This document shows, one piece after another, positions 18,467 to 28,492 of a stretch of 64,000 nt of DNA. A program made the position numbers and the translations under genes. Within the stretch, counting starts at the first letter, position 1; every line of letters starts with the position of its first letter. The DNA lies in the NCBI RefSeq assembly GCF_003058325.1, contig NZ_CP028843.1, positions 3,338,501-3,402,500 of the forward strand, in the 5' to 3' direction. The notes beneath the pieces were generated by a model. It searched no databases. It saw only the letters and a program-made list of their open reading frames with translations, and had not been told where the DNA came from. Origin of the DNA: Methylobacterium currus (GTDB lineage Bacteria; Pseudomonadota; Alphaproteobacteria; Rhizobiales; Beijerinckiaceae).

Positions 18467-19171
18467 TCAGATTCCGAGCAGCCGGCCGACCTCCTCCTCC
18501 CGCGCCGCGACCTCGTCCGCCGCGATCTCCGCGGCGATGCGGCCGTGCTCGACCACGTAGTGGCGGTCGGCGAGGTGGCGGGCGAAGTGGAAGTTCTGCT
18601 CGACCAGCACGATGGTGAAGCCGCGGCTCTTGAGCAGCGCCACGGCGCGCCCCAATGCCTCGACGATCACCGGCGCCAGCCCCTCGGTGATCTCGTCGAG
18701 GAGCAGGATGCGGGCGCCGGTCGTCAGGATGCGCCCGAGCGCCAGCATCTGCTGCTCGCCGCCCGAGAGCCGGCCGCCATAGCTGTCGGCGCGCTCGGCG
18801 AGGTTGGGAAAGAGCGCCAGCACCTCGTCCAGCGGCAGGCCGCCCTCGCCGAGGCGCGGCAGCAGGGTCAGGTTCTCGCGGGTGGTCAGCGTGCGGTAGA
18901 CGCCGCGCTCCTCCGGGCAATAGCCGAGGCCGAGGCGGGCGATGCGGTGGGGCGGCAGCCGGATCGCCTCCCGCCCCCGCACCCGCACCGAGCCGGCGCG
19001 CCGGTCGGTGAGGCCGAGGATCGCCCGGAGCGTCGTGGTGCGCCCGGCGCCGTTGCGGCCGATCAGCGTCACGCACTCGCCCTCGCGCACCGTGAGGTCG
19101 ACGCCGTGGAGCACGTGGCTCTCGCCGTACCAGGCCTGGAGGCCGCGCGTCTCGAGGACGGTCTCAGCCAT
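18467..19171 (-). CDS. ABC transporter ATP-binding protein (LivF family) with variant Walker A
   Basis: This 234-residue ATPase belongs to the LivF family. The signature LSGGEQQMLALGRIL and Walker B ILLLDEITEGLAP are normal. The Walker A motif reads GRNGAGRTTT, with Arg (R44, codon CGC at 19040-19042) in place of the catalytic lysine. ATG 19171 (MAETVLE) overlaps the livG stop by eight bases. A longer frame to 19249 adds only an implausible Arg/Pro-rich leader. Arg at this position appears from memory in some LivF-like proteins, so the subunit may still be functional, perhaps as the weaker site of a LivG/LivF heterodimer. Confidence 0.92.
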   Translation of the reverse strand: MAETVLETRGLQAWYGESHVLHGVDLTVREGECVTLIGRNGAGRTTTLRAILGLTDRRAGSVRVRGREAIRLPPHRIARLGLGYCPEERGVYRTLTTRENLTLLPRLGEGGLPLDEVLALFPNLAERADSYGGRLSGGEQQMLALGRILTTGARILLLDEITEGLAPVIVEALGRAVALLKSRGFTIVLVEQNFHFARHLADRHYVVEHGRIAAEIAADEVAAREEEVGRLLGI

Positions 19172-19916
19172 GCCCGCCCCCCAGATAGGCGGCGCGCACC
19201 GCCGGATCGCTCGAGACGGCGGCGTAAGCCCCCTCGGCCAGGATCTCACCGCGCTGGAGCACCGTGATCGTGTCGCAGAGGTCGGCCACCACCGACATGT
19301 TGTGCTCCACCATCAGGATGGTGCGTCCCGTCGCGATGCGCCGGATCAGCCGCTTGATGCGGTCGACATCCTCGATCGCCATGCCCTGCGTCGGCTCGTC
19401 GAGGAGCAGGAAGGGCGGGTCGAGGGCGAGCGTCGTGGCGATCTCGAGGGTGCGCTTGCGGCCGTAGGAGAGATCGGCGGCCCGGGCCTCGGCGGCCTCG
19501 GCGAGGCCGACCTCGGAAAGGAGCCGCATCGCCTCCTCGTCGAGCACCCGCAGCGTGCGGCCGGAGCGCCAGAACCGGTACTGCGTGCCGAGCCGCCGCT
19601 GCAAAGCCACCCGGACGTTGTCGCGCACCGAGAGGTTCGGGAAGATCGCCGAGATCTGGAACGAGCGCACCAGACCGCGCCGGGCGATGGCCGCCGAGCT
19701 CTCGCGGGTGATGTCCTGACCCTCGTAGAGGATCTGCCCCTCGGTCGGCACGTGGACCTTGGTGAGCAGATTGAACACCGTGGTCTTGCCGGCACCGTTC
19801 GGGCCGATCAGCGCGTGGATCGCGTGCCGCCGGACCTTCAGGTCGAGCCCCCGCACCGCCCGGAAGCCACCGAACGCCTTGGTCAGCCCCCTGGTCTCGA
19901 GTGCGGTGTCGGACAC
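19164..19916 (-). CDS. ABC transporter ATP-binding protein (LivG family)
   Basis: This 250-residue ATPase has Walker A GPNGAGKTTVFN, the LivG-type signature LSYGRKRTLEIAT and Walker B LLLDEPTQGMA. With LivF it powers the importer encoded downstream. I chose the GTG start at 19916 (VSDTALETRG) because AAGGA lies seven bases upstream and homology begins there; the frame remains open to 20528 without similarity. Its promoter region holds an ATTGTATA box also found in front of the GntR gene. Confidence 0.93.
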   Translation of the reverse strand: MSDTALETRGLTKAFGGFRAVRGLDLKVRRHAIHALIGPNGAGKTTVFNLLTKVHVPTEGQILYEGQDITRESSAAIARRGLVRSFQISAIFPNLSVRDNVRVALQRRLGTQYRFWRSGRTLRVLDEEAMRLLSEVGLAEAAEARAADLSYGRKRTLEIATTLALDPPFLLLDEPTQGMAIEDVDRIKRLIRRIATGRTILMVEHNMSVVADLCDTITVLQRGEILAEGAYAAVSSDPAVRAAYLGGGHG

Positions 19917-19948
19917 GGTGCGATCCTTCGCGGCGCCATGATTCGTAG

Positions 19949-19962
19949 ATTGTATAAAATAT
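19949..19962. promoter_or_regulatory. Candidate GntR operator before livG
   Basis: ATTGTATAAAATAT shares the 8-mer ATTGTATA with the sequence in front of the GntR-family gene at 21481-21488. FCD-type GntR regulators commonly bind TNGTATACNA-like palindromes. It lies about 35 bases upstream of the livG start. Confidence 0.5.
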
Positions 19963-20065
19963 TCGATCTGGTCAAGCGGGCCCTGCGGGCGATCCGATCC
20001 CTGCCGTCGGCTCGGCGGCGATGGACGTGGAAGCGGGACTCGGGTCGCGAGCCGTCGCAGCGCCC

Positions 20066-20665
20066 CTAGGGCATCGTCGCCAGATGACGCCGGATCTCGG
20101 CGGCGACGATCTCCGCGTGGGTCTGCGCGAGATCGTGGCCCGCTCCGGGGATGATGCGGAGGCGGGATTGCGGAAGGAGGGAGGCCAGCCGCTGCCCGAC
20201 CGCCACGGGGCTGACCGGGTCGGCATCGCCCCACAGCAGCAGCGCCGGCACCTGGATGGACGGGATCTGCGCCGACAGGTCTTCGACGGGATCGGCGATC
20301 CACTTGGCCGCCTTCGGGAACGCCGAGGCGTAGCCGGGGCGCCAGTCGCATCCGCCCAGATCCGCCACCGGCACGCCGCCCGAGGTCACGGCCAGGACGA
20401 GGCTCCTGACCAGGGCAGGAAAGGCCAGAGCCAGCCTGATCGCCACGTAGCCGCCCATCGATTGGGCGATCAGCGCGATCGGCTCGCGGATCTGCCCGGC
20501 GGCCAGGGCGACGAGATCGTCGATGCAACCCACCGCCGGATCGGGCGTCTCGTCACCCAGGCCTGGCCACGAGACGAACACGCCGTCGAGGTCCGCATGG
20601 ACGGCGACGGGTTTCCAGAACGCGGCGCTGCCGCCGGCGCCCGGGAGAAACAGCGTCTTGAGCAT
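20066..20665 (-). CDS. Alpha/beta-hydrolase family protein
   Basis: This 199-residue cytoplasmic alpha/beta hydrolase has nucleophile S69 in IAQSMGGYVAI, an acid in LWGDADPVSP and histidine in GAGHDLAQTH. The oxyanion turn is LPGAGGSAAFW. No cap domain is apparent, so it may act as a small esterase or thioesterase. It lies between the GntR regulator and livG on the same strand, but an AT-rich promoter-like gap of 150 bases separates it from livG. The substrate is unknown; a role in the same catabolic pathway is an inference from position. Confidence 0.85.
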   Translation of the reverse strand: MLKTLFLPGAGGSAAFWKPVAVHADLDGVFVSWPGLGDETPDPAVGCIDDLVALAAGQIREPIALIAQSMGGYVAIRLALAFPALVRSLVLAVTSGGVPVADLGGCDWRPGYASAFPKAAKWIADPVEDLSAQIPSIQVPALLLWGDADPVSPVAVGQRLASLLPQSRLRIIPGAGHDLAQTHAEIVAAEIRRHLATMP

Positions 20666-20746
20666 CCGATCCCGTCCTCGCTGCCGGTACCGGAGGGGGC
20701 GGGCGGTGCGATGGAGGCCCCGCTCTCCGGGCGCCCCGACCTTACG

Positions 20747-21448
20747 TCACGTCTCCGCCGATTGGCGATAGATGTCCACCAGCGAGCGCCCGGCATGCTC
20801 GACATGGATCCGCAGCAGGTTGGCCGCCGCCACGACCTCCCCCGCCTCGCAGAGGTCCAGGATCGTGGTGTGCTCCATGTCGGCGCGGGCGACGTCGCCG
20901 GAGACCGAGAGTTGCAGGCGGGTCGGGCGGTCGCAATCCTGGAGCAGGCCGGCGACGATGGCGAGCGAGCGCGGCCGGCCGGCATGGCGCAGGAGGCCGA
21001 GGTGGAAGCGTCGGTTCAGCTCGCCCCAGGTCTCGACCGTGCCGGCCTTCAGCGCGGCGCTGTACTCCTCGCGCAGGGCGCGCAAGTCCGAAAAATCGTC
21101 CGGCGTCAGGTGGCGGGCCGAGAGGATCAGCAATTGCGGCTCGAGCGAGACGCGGAGCTGGAAGACGTCCTCGATCTCCTCGACCGAGAGACCGGTGACC
21201 ACCGCGCCGCGATGCGGCGCGATCCTGACGAGGCCGGAGGCCTCCAGTTGCAGCAGCGCCTCCCGGATCGGGATCCGGCTGATGCCGAACTCCTCCGCCA
21301 GCGCGTCCTGGCGCAGCTGGAATCCCGGCGCCATGGCGCCCGAGAGGATGCGCTGGCGCAGGGCCTCCGCCACCGCCGCCGAAACGGTCCGGTGGCCGAG
21401 GCCCCCGGCGACGGATCGGGCTCCCCGCGCGCGCGCCGTCACGGCCAT
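20747..21448 (-). CDS. GntR-family (FCD domain) transcriptional regulator
   Basis: This 233-residue regulator has an N-terminal winged helix (about residues 20-85: VAEALRQRILSGAMAPG, LAEEFGISRIPIREALLQLE) and a helical FCD ligand domain (about 95-215) with the metal/effector pattern FHLGLLRHAGRP and HVEHAGR. FCD regulators usually sense a carboxylic acid and control adjacent catabolic genes. It is first in a minus-strand series with the hydrolase, liv transporter and DapA-family gene. TTGTATAC-like boxes lie in front of its own gene and in front of livG. Confidence 0.93.
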   Translation of the reverse strand: MAVTARARGARSVAGGLGHRTVSAAVAEALRQRILSGAMAPGFQLRQDALAEEFGISRIPIREALLQLEASGLVRIAPHRGAVVTGLSVEEIEDVFQLRVSLEPQLLILSARHLTPDDFSDLRALREEYSAALKAGTVETWGELNRRFHLGLLRHAGRPRSLAIVAGLLQDCDRPTRLQLSVSGDVARADMEHTTILDLCEAGEVVAAANLLRIHVEHAGRSLVDIYRQSAET

Positions 21449-21479
21449 GGTCTCAACTCCACCGATTCACTCAGATGCA

Positions 21480-21490
21480 TATTGTATACG
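21480..21490. promoter_or_regulatory. Candidate autoregulatory GntR operator
   Basis: TATTGTATACG, about 30 bases upstream of the GntR gene, contains the palindromic GTATAC core seen in FCD GntR sites. It shares ATTGTATA with 19949-19956 before livG. Confidence 0.5.
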
Positions 21491-21510
21491 ACCGAGGGTT
21501 GGCAAGGCCG

Positions 21511-22062
21511 TCAGAAGGTCGGCGGGGTGCAGGCGCTAACAACCTCGCACGGATTCGGCCCGATGCAGCGGAAGCGGTGCGGCCGTCGGCTGGAAAAATA
21601 ATAGGCGTCGCCGGGCCCGAGCACACGGCGCTCGTCGTCCACCGTCACTTCGAGCCGTCCCGAAAGCACGATGCCGCCCTCCTCGCCGTCATGGACGAGG
21701 GGGACGCGGCCGGTGTCGGAGCCCGGCTCGTAGCGCTCCTTGAGGAGTTGCAGGGCGCGGCCGAACAGGCTGTCGCCGACCTGGCGGTAGGAGATCCGGC
21801 CCTTGCCGATCTCGACCAGTTCCTCGCTGGCGTAGAACGCCTTCTCGGACCGCTCCGGGGCGAGCGAGAAGAACTCGGCGAGCCCGATCGGCACCGCGTC
21901 GAGGATGCGCTTGAGGGCGCCGACCGACGGGTTGGTCTGGCCCGACTCGATCAGCGAGATGGTGGAGTTGACCACCCCTGCGCGCTTGGCGAGCGCCCGC
22001 TGCGACAGGCCGTGCAGGAGGCGCACATGGCGCAGGCGCGCTCCGACCTCGTCGTTCGTCAC
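21511..22062 (-). CDS. XRE-cupin transcriptional regulator (PuuR-like)
   Basis: This 183-residue regulator has an N-terminal lambda-repressor-type HTH (LRHVRLLHGLSQRALAKRAG, then STISLIESGQTNPSVGALKRIL) and a C-terminal cupin sensor domain (GEEGGIVLSGRLEVTVDDERR). The layout is that of PuuR-type regulators of polyamine/amino-acid catabolism. I chose GTG 22062, which has AGGGGAG upstream and gives the usual length; the frame opens 50 codons earlier without homology. It is divergent from the omega-aminotransferase gene and probably controls it. Confidence 0.92.
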   Translation of the reverse strand: MTNDEVGARLRHVRLLHGLSQRALAKRAGVVNSTISLIESGQTNPSVGALKRILDAVPIGLAEFFSLAPERSEKAFYASEELVEIGKGRISYRQVGDSLFGRALQLLKERYEPGSDTGRVPLVHDGEEGGIVLSGRLEVTVDDERRVLGPGDAYYFSSRRPHRFRCIGPNPCEVVSACTPPTF

Positions 22063-22214
22063 GCCGGCTCCCCTGTTGAGGCTGTTGCGGATCGGCCAAC
22101 ATCCTACCCCGGCCGCCAGCTTTATCAAAGGGTTATGGGAGAACAGAAAAGGACTTGTTGCGCTTGCCGGAACGGTCTTGTGTGGCGGCCACCGCGCCCC
22201 AGAAGGACACACCG

Positions 22215-23546
22215 ATGAACGCCCATCCGCCGCGCCTGAACCGCCCGAGCCTCGACGCCTACTGGATGCCGTTCACGGCCAACCGCCAGTTCAAGGCGGC
22301 GCCCCGCCTCCTCGTCGCCGCCGAGGGCATGCACTACACGGCCGATGACGGCCGCACGGTGCTCGACGGCACCGCCGGCCTGTGGTGCGTCAATGCCGGC
22401 CACGGCCGCCGGCGCATCGCCGAGGCCGTCGAGCGCCAGCTCGCCACCCTCGACTACGCCCCCTCGTTCCAGATGGGCCACCCGATCGCCTTCGAGTTCG
22501 CCGAGCGCCTCGCCGCCATCGCGCCGGGCGGCGCCCTCGACCGGGTGTTCTTCACCGGCTCGGGCTCGGAATCGGTCGACACCGCCCTCAAGATCGCCCT
22601 CGCCTACCAGCGCGCCATCGGCCAGGGTACGCGGACCCGGGTGATCGGGCGCGAGCGCGGCTATCACGGCGTCGGCTTCGGCGGCATCTCGGTCGGTGGG
22701 CTGGTCAACAACCGCCGGATGTTCCCGCTGCTGCCGGGCGTCGACCACCTGCGCCACACCCACGATCTCGCCCGCAACGCCTTCGTGCAGGGGCAGCCGG
22801 AGCATGGCGCCGACCTCGCCGACGACCTCGAGCGGCTGGTGGCGCTCCACGGCGCCGAGACCATCGCGGCGGTGATCGTCGAGCCGGTGGCGGGCTCGAC
22901 CGGCGTGCTGGTGCCGCCGAAGGGCTATCTGGAGCGCCTGCGCGAGATCGCGACCCGCCACGGCATCCTGCTGATCTTCGACGAGGTCATCACCGGGTTC
23001 GGCCGCCTCGGCGCGCCCTTCGCCACCGACTATTTCGGCGTGACGCCCGACCTCGTCACCACGGCGAAGGGCCTCACCAACGGCACGATCCCGATGGGCG
23101 CGGTCTTCGCCACGCGGGCGGTGCACGACGCGCTGATGCACGGGCCGGAGGGCGCGATCGAGCTGTTCCACGGCTACACCTATTCGGGCCACCCGGTCGC
23201 CTGCGCGGCCGGCCTCGCCACCCTGGAGATCTACGCCGAGGAGGACCTCCTCACCCGCACGGTGCAGATCCAGGCGCAGTGGCACGAGGCGATGCACGCC
23301 CTGCGGGACTGCCCTAACGTCATCGACATCCGCACCATCGGCCTCATCGCCGGCATCGAGCTCAAGTCGCGGGACGGGGCCCCGGGAGCCCGGGCCTACG
23401 ACGTCTTCACCGACTGTTTCGAGAAGGGCCTGCTCATCCGCGTCACCGGCGACATCATCGCCCTGTCGCCGCCGCTGATCGCGGAGCGTGAGCACGTCGA
23501 CACGATGGCGTCGATGCTGGGCGAAGCGCTGCGGCGGGCGGCATAG
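22215..23546 (+). CDS. bauA: Beta-alanine (omega-amino acid)--pyruvate aminotransferase
   Basis: This 443-residue class III PLP aminotransferase transfers the amino group of beta-alanine or related omega-amines to pyruvate, giving malonate semialdehyde. The N terminus DAYWMPFTANRQFK is characteristic of this subgroup. PLP contacts are in FTGSGSESVDTALKIALAY and FDEVITGFGR, and the Schiff-base lysine is K285 in TTAKGLTNGTIPMGA. ATG 22215 gives MNAHPPRLNRP, the family N terminus. The next gene, mmsA, would process the product to acetyl-CoA, making a two-step beta-alanine route. Confidence 0.94.
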   Translation: MNAHPPRLNRPSLDAYWMPFTANRQFKAAPRLLVAAEGMHYTADDGRTVLDGTAGLWCVNAGHGRRRIAEAVERQLATLDYAPSFQMGHPIAFEFAERLAAIAPGGALDRVFFTGSGSESVDTALKIALAYQRAIGQGTRTRVIGRERGYHGVGFGGISVGGLVNNRRMFPLLPGVDHLRHTHDLARNAFVQGQPEHGADLADDLERLVALHGAETIAAVIVEPVAGSTGVLVPPKGYLERLREIATRHGILLIFDEVITGFGRLGAPFATDYFGVTPDLVTTAKGLTNGTIPMGAVFATRAVHDALMHGPEGAIELFHGYTYSGHPVACAAGLATLEIYAEEDLLTRTVQIQAQWHEAMHALRDCPNVIDIRTIGLIAGIELKSRDGAPGARAYDVFTDCFEKGLLIRVTGDIIALSPPLIAEREHVDTMASMLGEALRRAA

Positions 23547-23569
23547 CCGCCTTTTCTCTGACCCTCTCC

Positions 23570-23609
23570 GTCATCCCGGGGCTCGCCGCAGGCGAGGACC
23601 CGGGATGAC
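23570..23609. repeat. 40-base REP-like palindrome between bauA and mmsA
   Basis: The outer arms GTCATCCCGGG and CCCGGGATGAC enclose the inner arms CTCGCC and GGCGAG around GCA. Such sequences are common dispersed repeats in high-GC alphaproteobacteria. It lies inside the probable bauA-mmsA operon. Confidence 0.75.
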
Positions 23610-23685
23610 AAGGATCGACGATCTGTGTCCGGCTCGCGACTCGACGTGAGTCCGAGGCACTGTGCCAGTGGAACTGACCAGACCC

Positions 23686-25182
<1,497 letters not shown>

Positions 25183-25574
25183 GACCATCGCGCCTTCGCC
25201 TCGACGTGTCGATGCGAAGGCGTCCGGCGCATCAGCGCCGGCGCCCGTTCGGGCTTAGCCGCGCAACGGCGGACGGGGGGACCGGTGGCCCCGCCCGATC
25301 CCCGATACGGCCCGACGACGCGTCCCGGGACCGCGCCTCCCGTGCGGTCCCGGTCCCCTGCTGCGCCAGCCGCGTCCTTCGCCGGACATGGTCACGCCCC
25401 GCAAGAGCCCCCGAAATCATCTCGCCATCATGCCTTCGTTCCGTCATTCCGCCTGGCAGCGGCACGATTGCTTGCAAGAACAAACACTGGCTGCCATTGT
25501 AAACTCGCGATCATGATTTTTTAATTTACAGAGATGTCAGACGTAAGCGACATTAAGAATTAGATTTTTATGCG
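25183..25574. other. Intergenic region, no gene supported
   Basis: The first part is GC-rich without a convincing reading frame. From about 25480 the sequence turns AT-rich (for example TTTTTTAATTTACAG at 25517-25531), a likely promoter zone for the diguanylate cyclase gene, but no confident -35/-10 pair was found. Confidence 0.4.
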
Positions 25575-25597
25575 GCGCAAGATGTCTAGTCTTGCGC
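25575..25597. promoter_or_regulatory. Perfect inverted repeat upstream of the diguanylate cyclase gene
   Basis: GCGCAAGA and TCTTGCGC are perfect 8-base inverted arms around TGTCTAG. It lies 119 bases before the start codon. It may be an operator or a leader hairpin. Confidence 0.5.
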
Positions 25598-25715
25598 AGA
25601 ACGTCGCATCGAGCTATGTCCCTGGGGAAAGACGAACACGACAGCGTGCCCTGGCCGGAGCCTCGCGCGGAGCCGGGACCTGCCGCGGTTCGTCCCCATC
25701 CGGGATCCGCACCTC

Positions 25716-26525
25716 ATGATCTCCGTCAGCCCGGTCCTCGATCTCCTGGCTGTGGGTATCGCCTTGCTCGCGGTCGCGCCGCTCCGGGACGTCTCGCGCC
25801 TGGCGCGCAATCCGGTGGCGAAACGGGGCTGGCAGGCCCTGATGGCGGCGATGGCGCTCTGCATGCTGCTCTTGACCGTCAAGGCCGTCAGGGACCTGCA
25901 CAAGCCCCTCGATGCCGACGCCGCGATGCAGCTCATCGTGCATCTCGTCGGCGCCTCGATCATGACGACGTTCGCCCAGCTGGCGCGAAGGACGGCCCTG
26001 GACGTCGTCCGGCTCGCGCGGTTCGAGGCGCAGGCCTTCACCGATGGGCTGACCGGACTCGGCAACCGCCGCCTGTTCGCGGAGCGCCTGACCGAGGAGG
26101 TCGCCCGCGCCCGGGAGACCGGCGCGCCCCTGTCCCTTATCGTGCTCGACATCGACCATTTCAAGCAGGTCAACGACACCTATGGGCACGCCGTCGGGGA
26201 CGTGGTGCTCAAGCACATCGCCGACACGGTGATGGCCGGGATGCGCAACGCCGACACGGTCTGCCGGATCGGCGGCGAGGAGATCGTGATCATCATGCCG
26301 CGGATCGATCCCGCCCAGGCGGCGGAACTGGCCGACGCGCTCCGCGCCGCCGTCGGCGCGATGGCGGTGCCGATCGGCGACGGCCGCGCGATCACAGCGA
26401 CCATCAGCCTCGGCTTCGCCACGCGACAGCCCGAGGAAGGCGGCGAATCGCTCTTTCGCCGCGCCGATGCCGCGCTCTACACCGCCAAGCGCGACGGCCG
26501 CGACCGCGTCGGCCTCGCGGCCTGA
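25716..26525 (+). CDS. Membrane-anchored GGDEF diguanylate cyclase
   Basis: This 269-residue protein makes cyclic di-GMP. About three hydrophobic helices lie in residues 5-95. The GGDEF domain runs from about 105 to the end: DGLTGLGNRRLFAERL, LDIDHFKQVNDTYGH, and the active-site motif GGEEI at 186-190 in place of GGDEF, a variant that usually keeps activity. An inhibitory I-site RxxD (R177-D180) lies five residues before it, implying product feedback. No separate sensor domain is present, so input may come through the membrane part. It stands alone, with an inverted repeat in its leader. Confidence 0.93.
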   Translation: MISVSPVLDLLAVGIALLAVAPLRDVSRLARNPVAKRGWQALMAAMALCMLLLTVKAVRDLHKPLDADAAMQLIVHLVGASIMTTFAQLARRTALDVVRLARFEAQAFTDGLTGLGNRRLFAERLTEEVARARETGAPLSLIVLDIDHFKQVNDTYGHAVGDVVLKHIADTVMAGMRNADTVCRIGGEEIVIIMPRIDPAQAAELADALRAAVGAMAVPIGDGRAITATISLGFATRQPEEGGESLFRRADAALYTAKRDGRDRVGLAA

Positions 26526-26549
26526 GACTGGCAGACGAACACCGGACAG

Positions 26550-26576
26550 AAAAAAGGCCGCCCTTGCGAGGCGGCC
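26550..26576 (-). terminator. Intrinsic terminator on the minus strand
   Basis: Read on the minus strand, GGCCGCC (26570-26576), loop, GGCGGCC (26556-26562) is followed at once by TTTTTT (26550-26555). It ends the putative sRNA and could also stop residual read-through from the dpp operon. Confidence 0.85.
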
Positions 26577-26638
26577 CGAAGTCTAGGGAGGAAACGCCCA
26601 AGAAGGGCAGCACCGCCGCGACGCCATCGCCGCAGTGC
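26550..26638 (-). ncRNA. Putative small RNA resembling the suhB/mmgR (alpha-r8) family
   Basis: On the minus strand, an unannotated stretch of about 90 bases ends in a textbook terminator. Just before the stem lies GTTTCCTCCCTAGACTT, an anti-Shine-Dalgarno-like CCUCCCU loop. From memory, this CUUCCUCCC-type block right before a GGCCGCC terminator stem matches the rhizobial suhB/mmgR sRNA family, which affects phasin and polyhydroxybutyrate accumulation in Sinorhizobium. The 5' end is uncertain; a palindrome and a TTGC-N3-GCAG motif lie just upstream. No reading frame with a ribosome site fits. Confidence 0.55.
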
Positions 26639-26654
26639 GTGAAATCGATTTCAC
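26639..26654. promoter_or_regulatory. Perfect 16-base palindrome GTGAAATCGATTTCAC upstream of the putative sRNA
   Basis: This fully symmetric sequence lies where the promoter of the minus-strand sRNA should be. Its layout resembles operators of LacI-type or similar dimeric regulators. No candidate binder is encoded next to it. Confidence 0.55.
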
Positions 26655-26657
26655 ATA

Positions 26658-26669
26658 TTGCGGTGCAGC
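26658..26669. promoter_or_regulatory. TTGC-N3-GCAG motif upstream of the putative sRNA
   Basis: TTGCGGTGCAGC is identical to 10984-10995 between paaX and paaA and resembles PhaR-type sites. A related TTGCACCGC follows on the minus strand about 20 bases further upstream. Confidence 0.4.
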
Positions 26670-26834
26670 GCGCTAGCGGTGCAACGGAAGGGCGGCCATG
26701 CACCAGTCGCATGACGCAGCGTCATTCCGCACGCTCGGGCGGTCGGAAGCGCCCGAGCGGATCCCGCACCGCCTCCTCTCCCCGCACGACGCCGGGTTGC
26801 CCGGGATCGGTCGGGGAGAGGAGAGCGCTGCCTC

Positions 26835-27667
<833 letters not shown>

Positions 27668-27671
<4 letters not shown>

Positions 27672-28492
27672 CGGGCGCCTCCCGCGGCGAGGCGCGGTGC
27701 CTCATCCAGACCCGCCCGGGCCCGGCGCGGCAGGGCGGCGATCAGGTCGCGCGTATACTGCGCCGTGGGATGGCGCAGGACCGCCTCGGTCGGCCCCTCC
27801 TCCACCGCCCGGCCGCGGCACATCACCAGGGTCCGGTCGGTGCTGCGGGCGATCACCCCGAGGTCGTGGCTGATGAGGATCAGGGAGAGGCCGAGATCGG
27901 CCACCAGCTCGTCGAGGATGTCGAGGATCTCCTTCTGCACCGTCACGTCGAGGGCCGTGGTCGGCTCGTCGGCGATTAAGAGGTCGGGCTTGAGCGCCAG
28001 CGCGATGGCGATGCCGACGCGCTGGCGCTGGCCGCCGGACATCTCGTGCGGGTAGCTGTCGATGCGCCGCGCCGGATCGGGGATCCGCACCCGCTCCAGC
28101 AGGCGCAGCGCCTCCGCCCGCGCCTCAGGCCTGCCGACCTCGCGATGCAGGCGGATGCCTTCGGCGATCTGCTGGCCGGCGGTCATGGCGGGGTTGAGCG
28201 CGGTCATCGGCTCCTGGAAGATCATGCCGATGCGCCGGCCGCGTAAGGAGCACAGCTCGCGCTCGCCCATCCGCAGGATGTCGCGGCCCTCGAGCAGGAT
28301 CTCGCCGGAGGCGCGGGCGCTCTTCGGCAACAGGCCGATGGTCGCGAGCGACAGCATCGATTTGCCGGAGCCCGATTCGCCGACGATGCCGAGGCTCTCG
28401 CCGCGGCCGACCGCGACCGAGACGTCGTCGACGACGCGGACCGGACCGTTCGGTCCCGGGAAAGCGATGGAGAGGTTGCGGATCGCGAGCAT
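27668..28492 (-). CDS. Peptide-type ABC transporter ATP-binding protein (DppD family)
   Basis: This 274-residue ATPase has Walker A GESGSGKSML, signature MSGGQRQRVGIAIAL and Walker B LLIADEPTTALDVT. It is the first of two peptide-family ATPases, and its start overlaps the dppC stop by one base (TGATG). The C-terminal region lacks an obvious iron-sulfur cysteine cluster. Together the overlaps show a tightly coupled operon. Confidence 0.93.
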
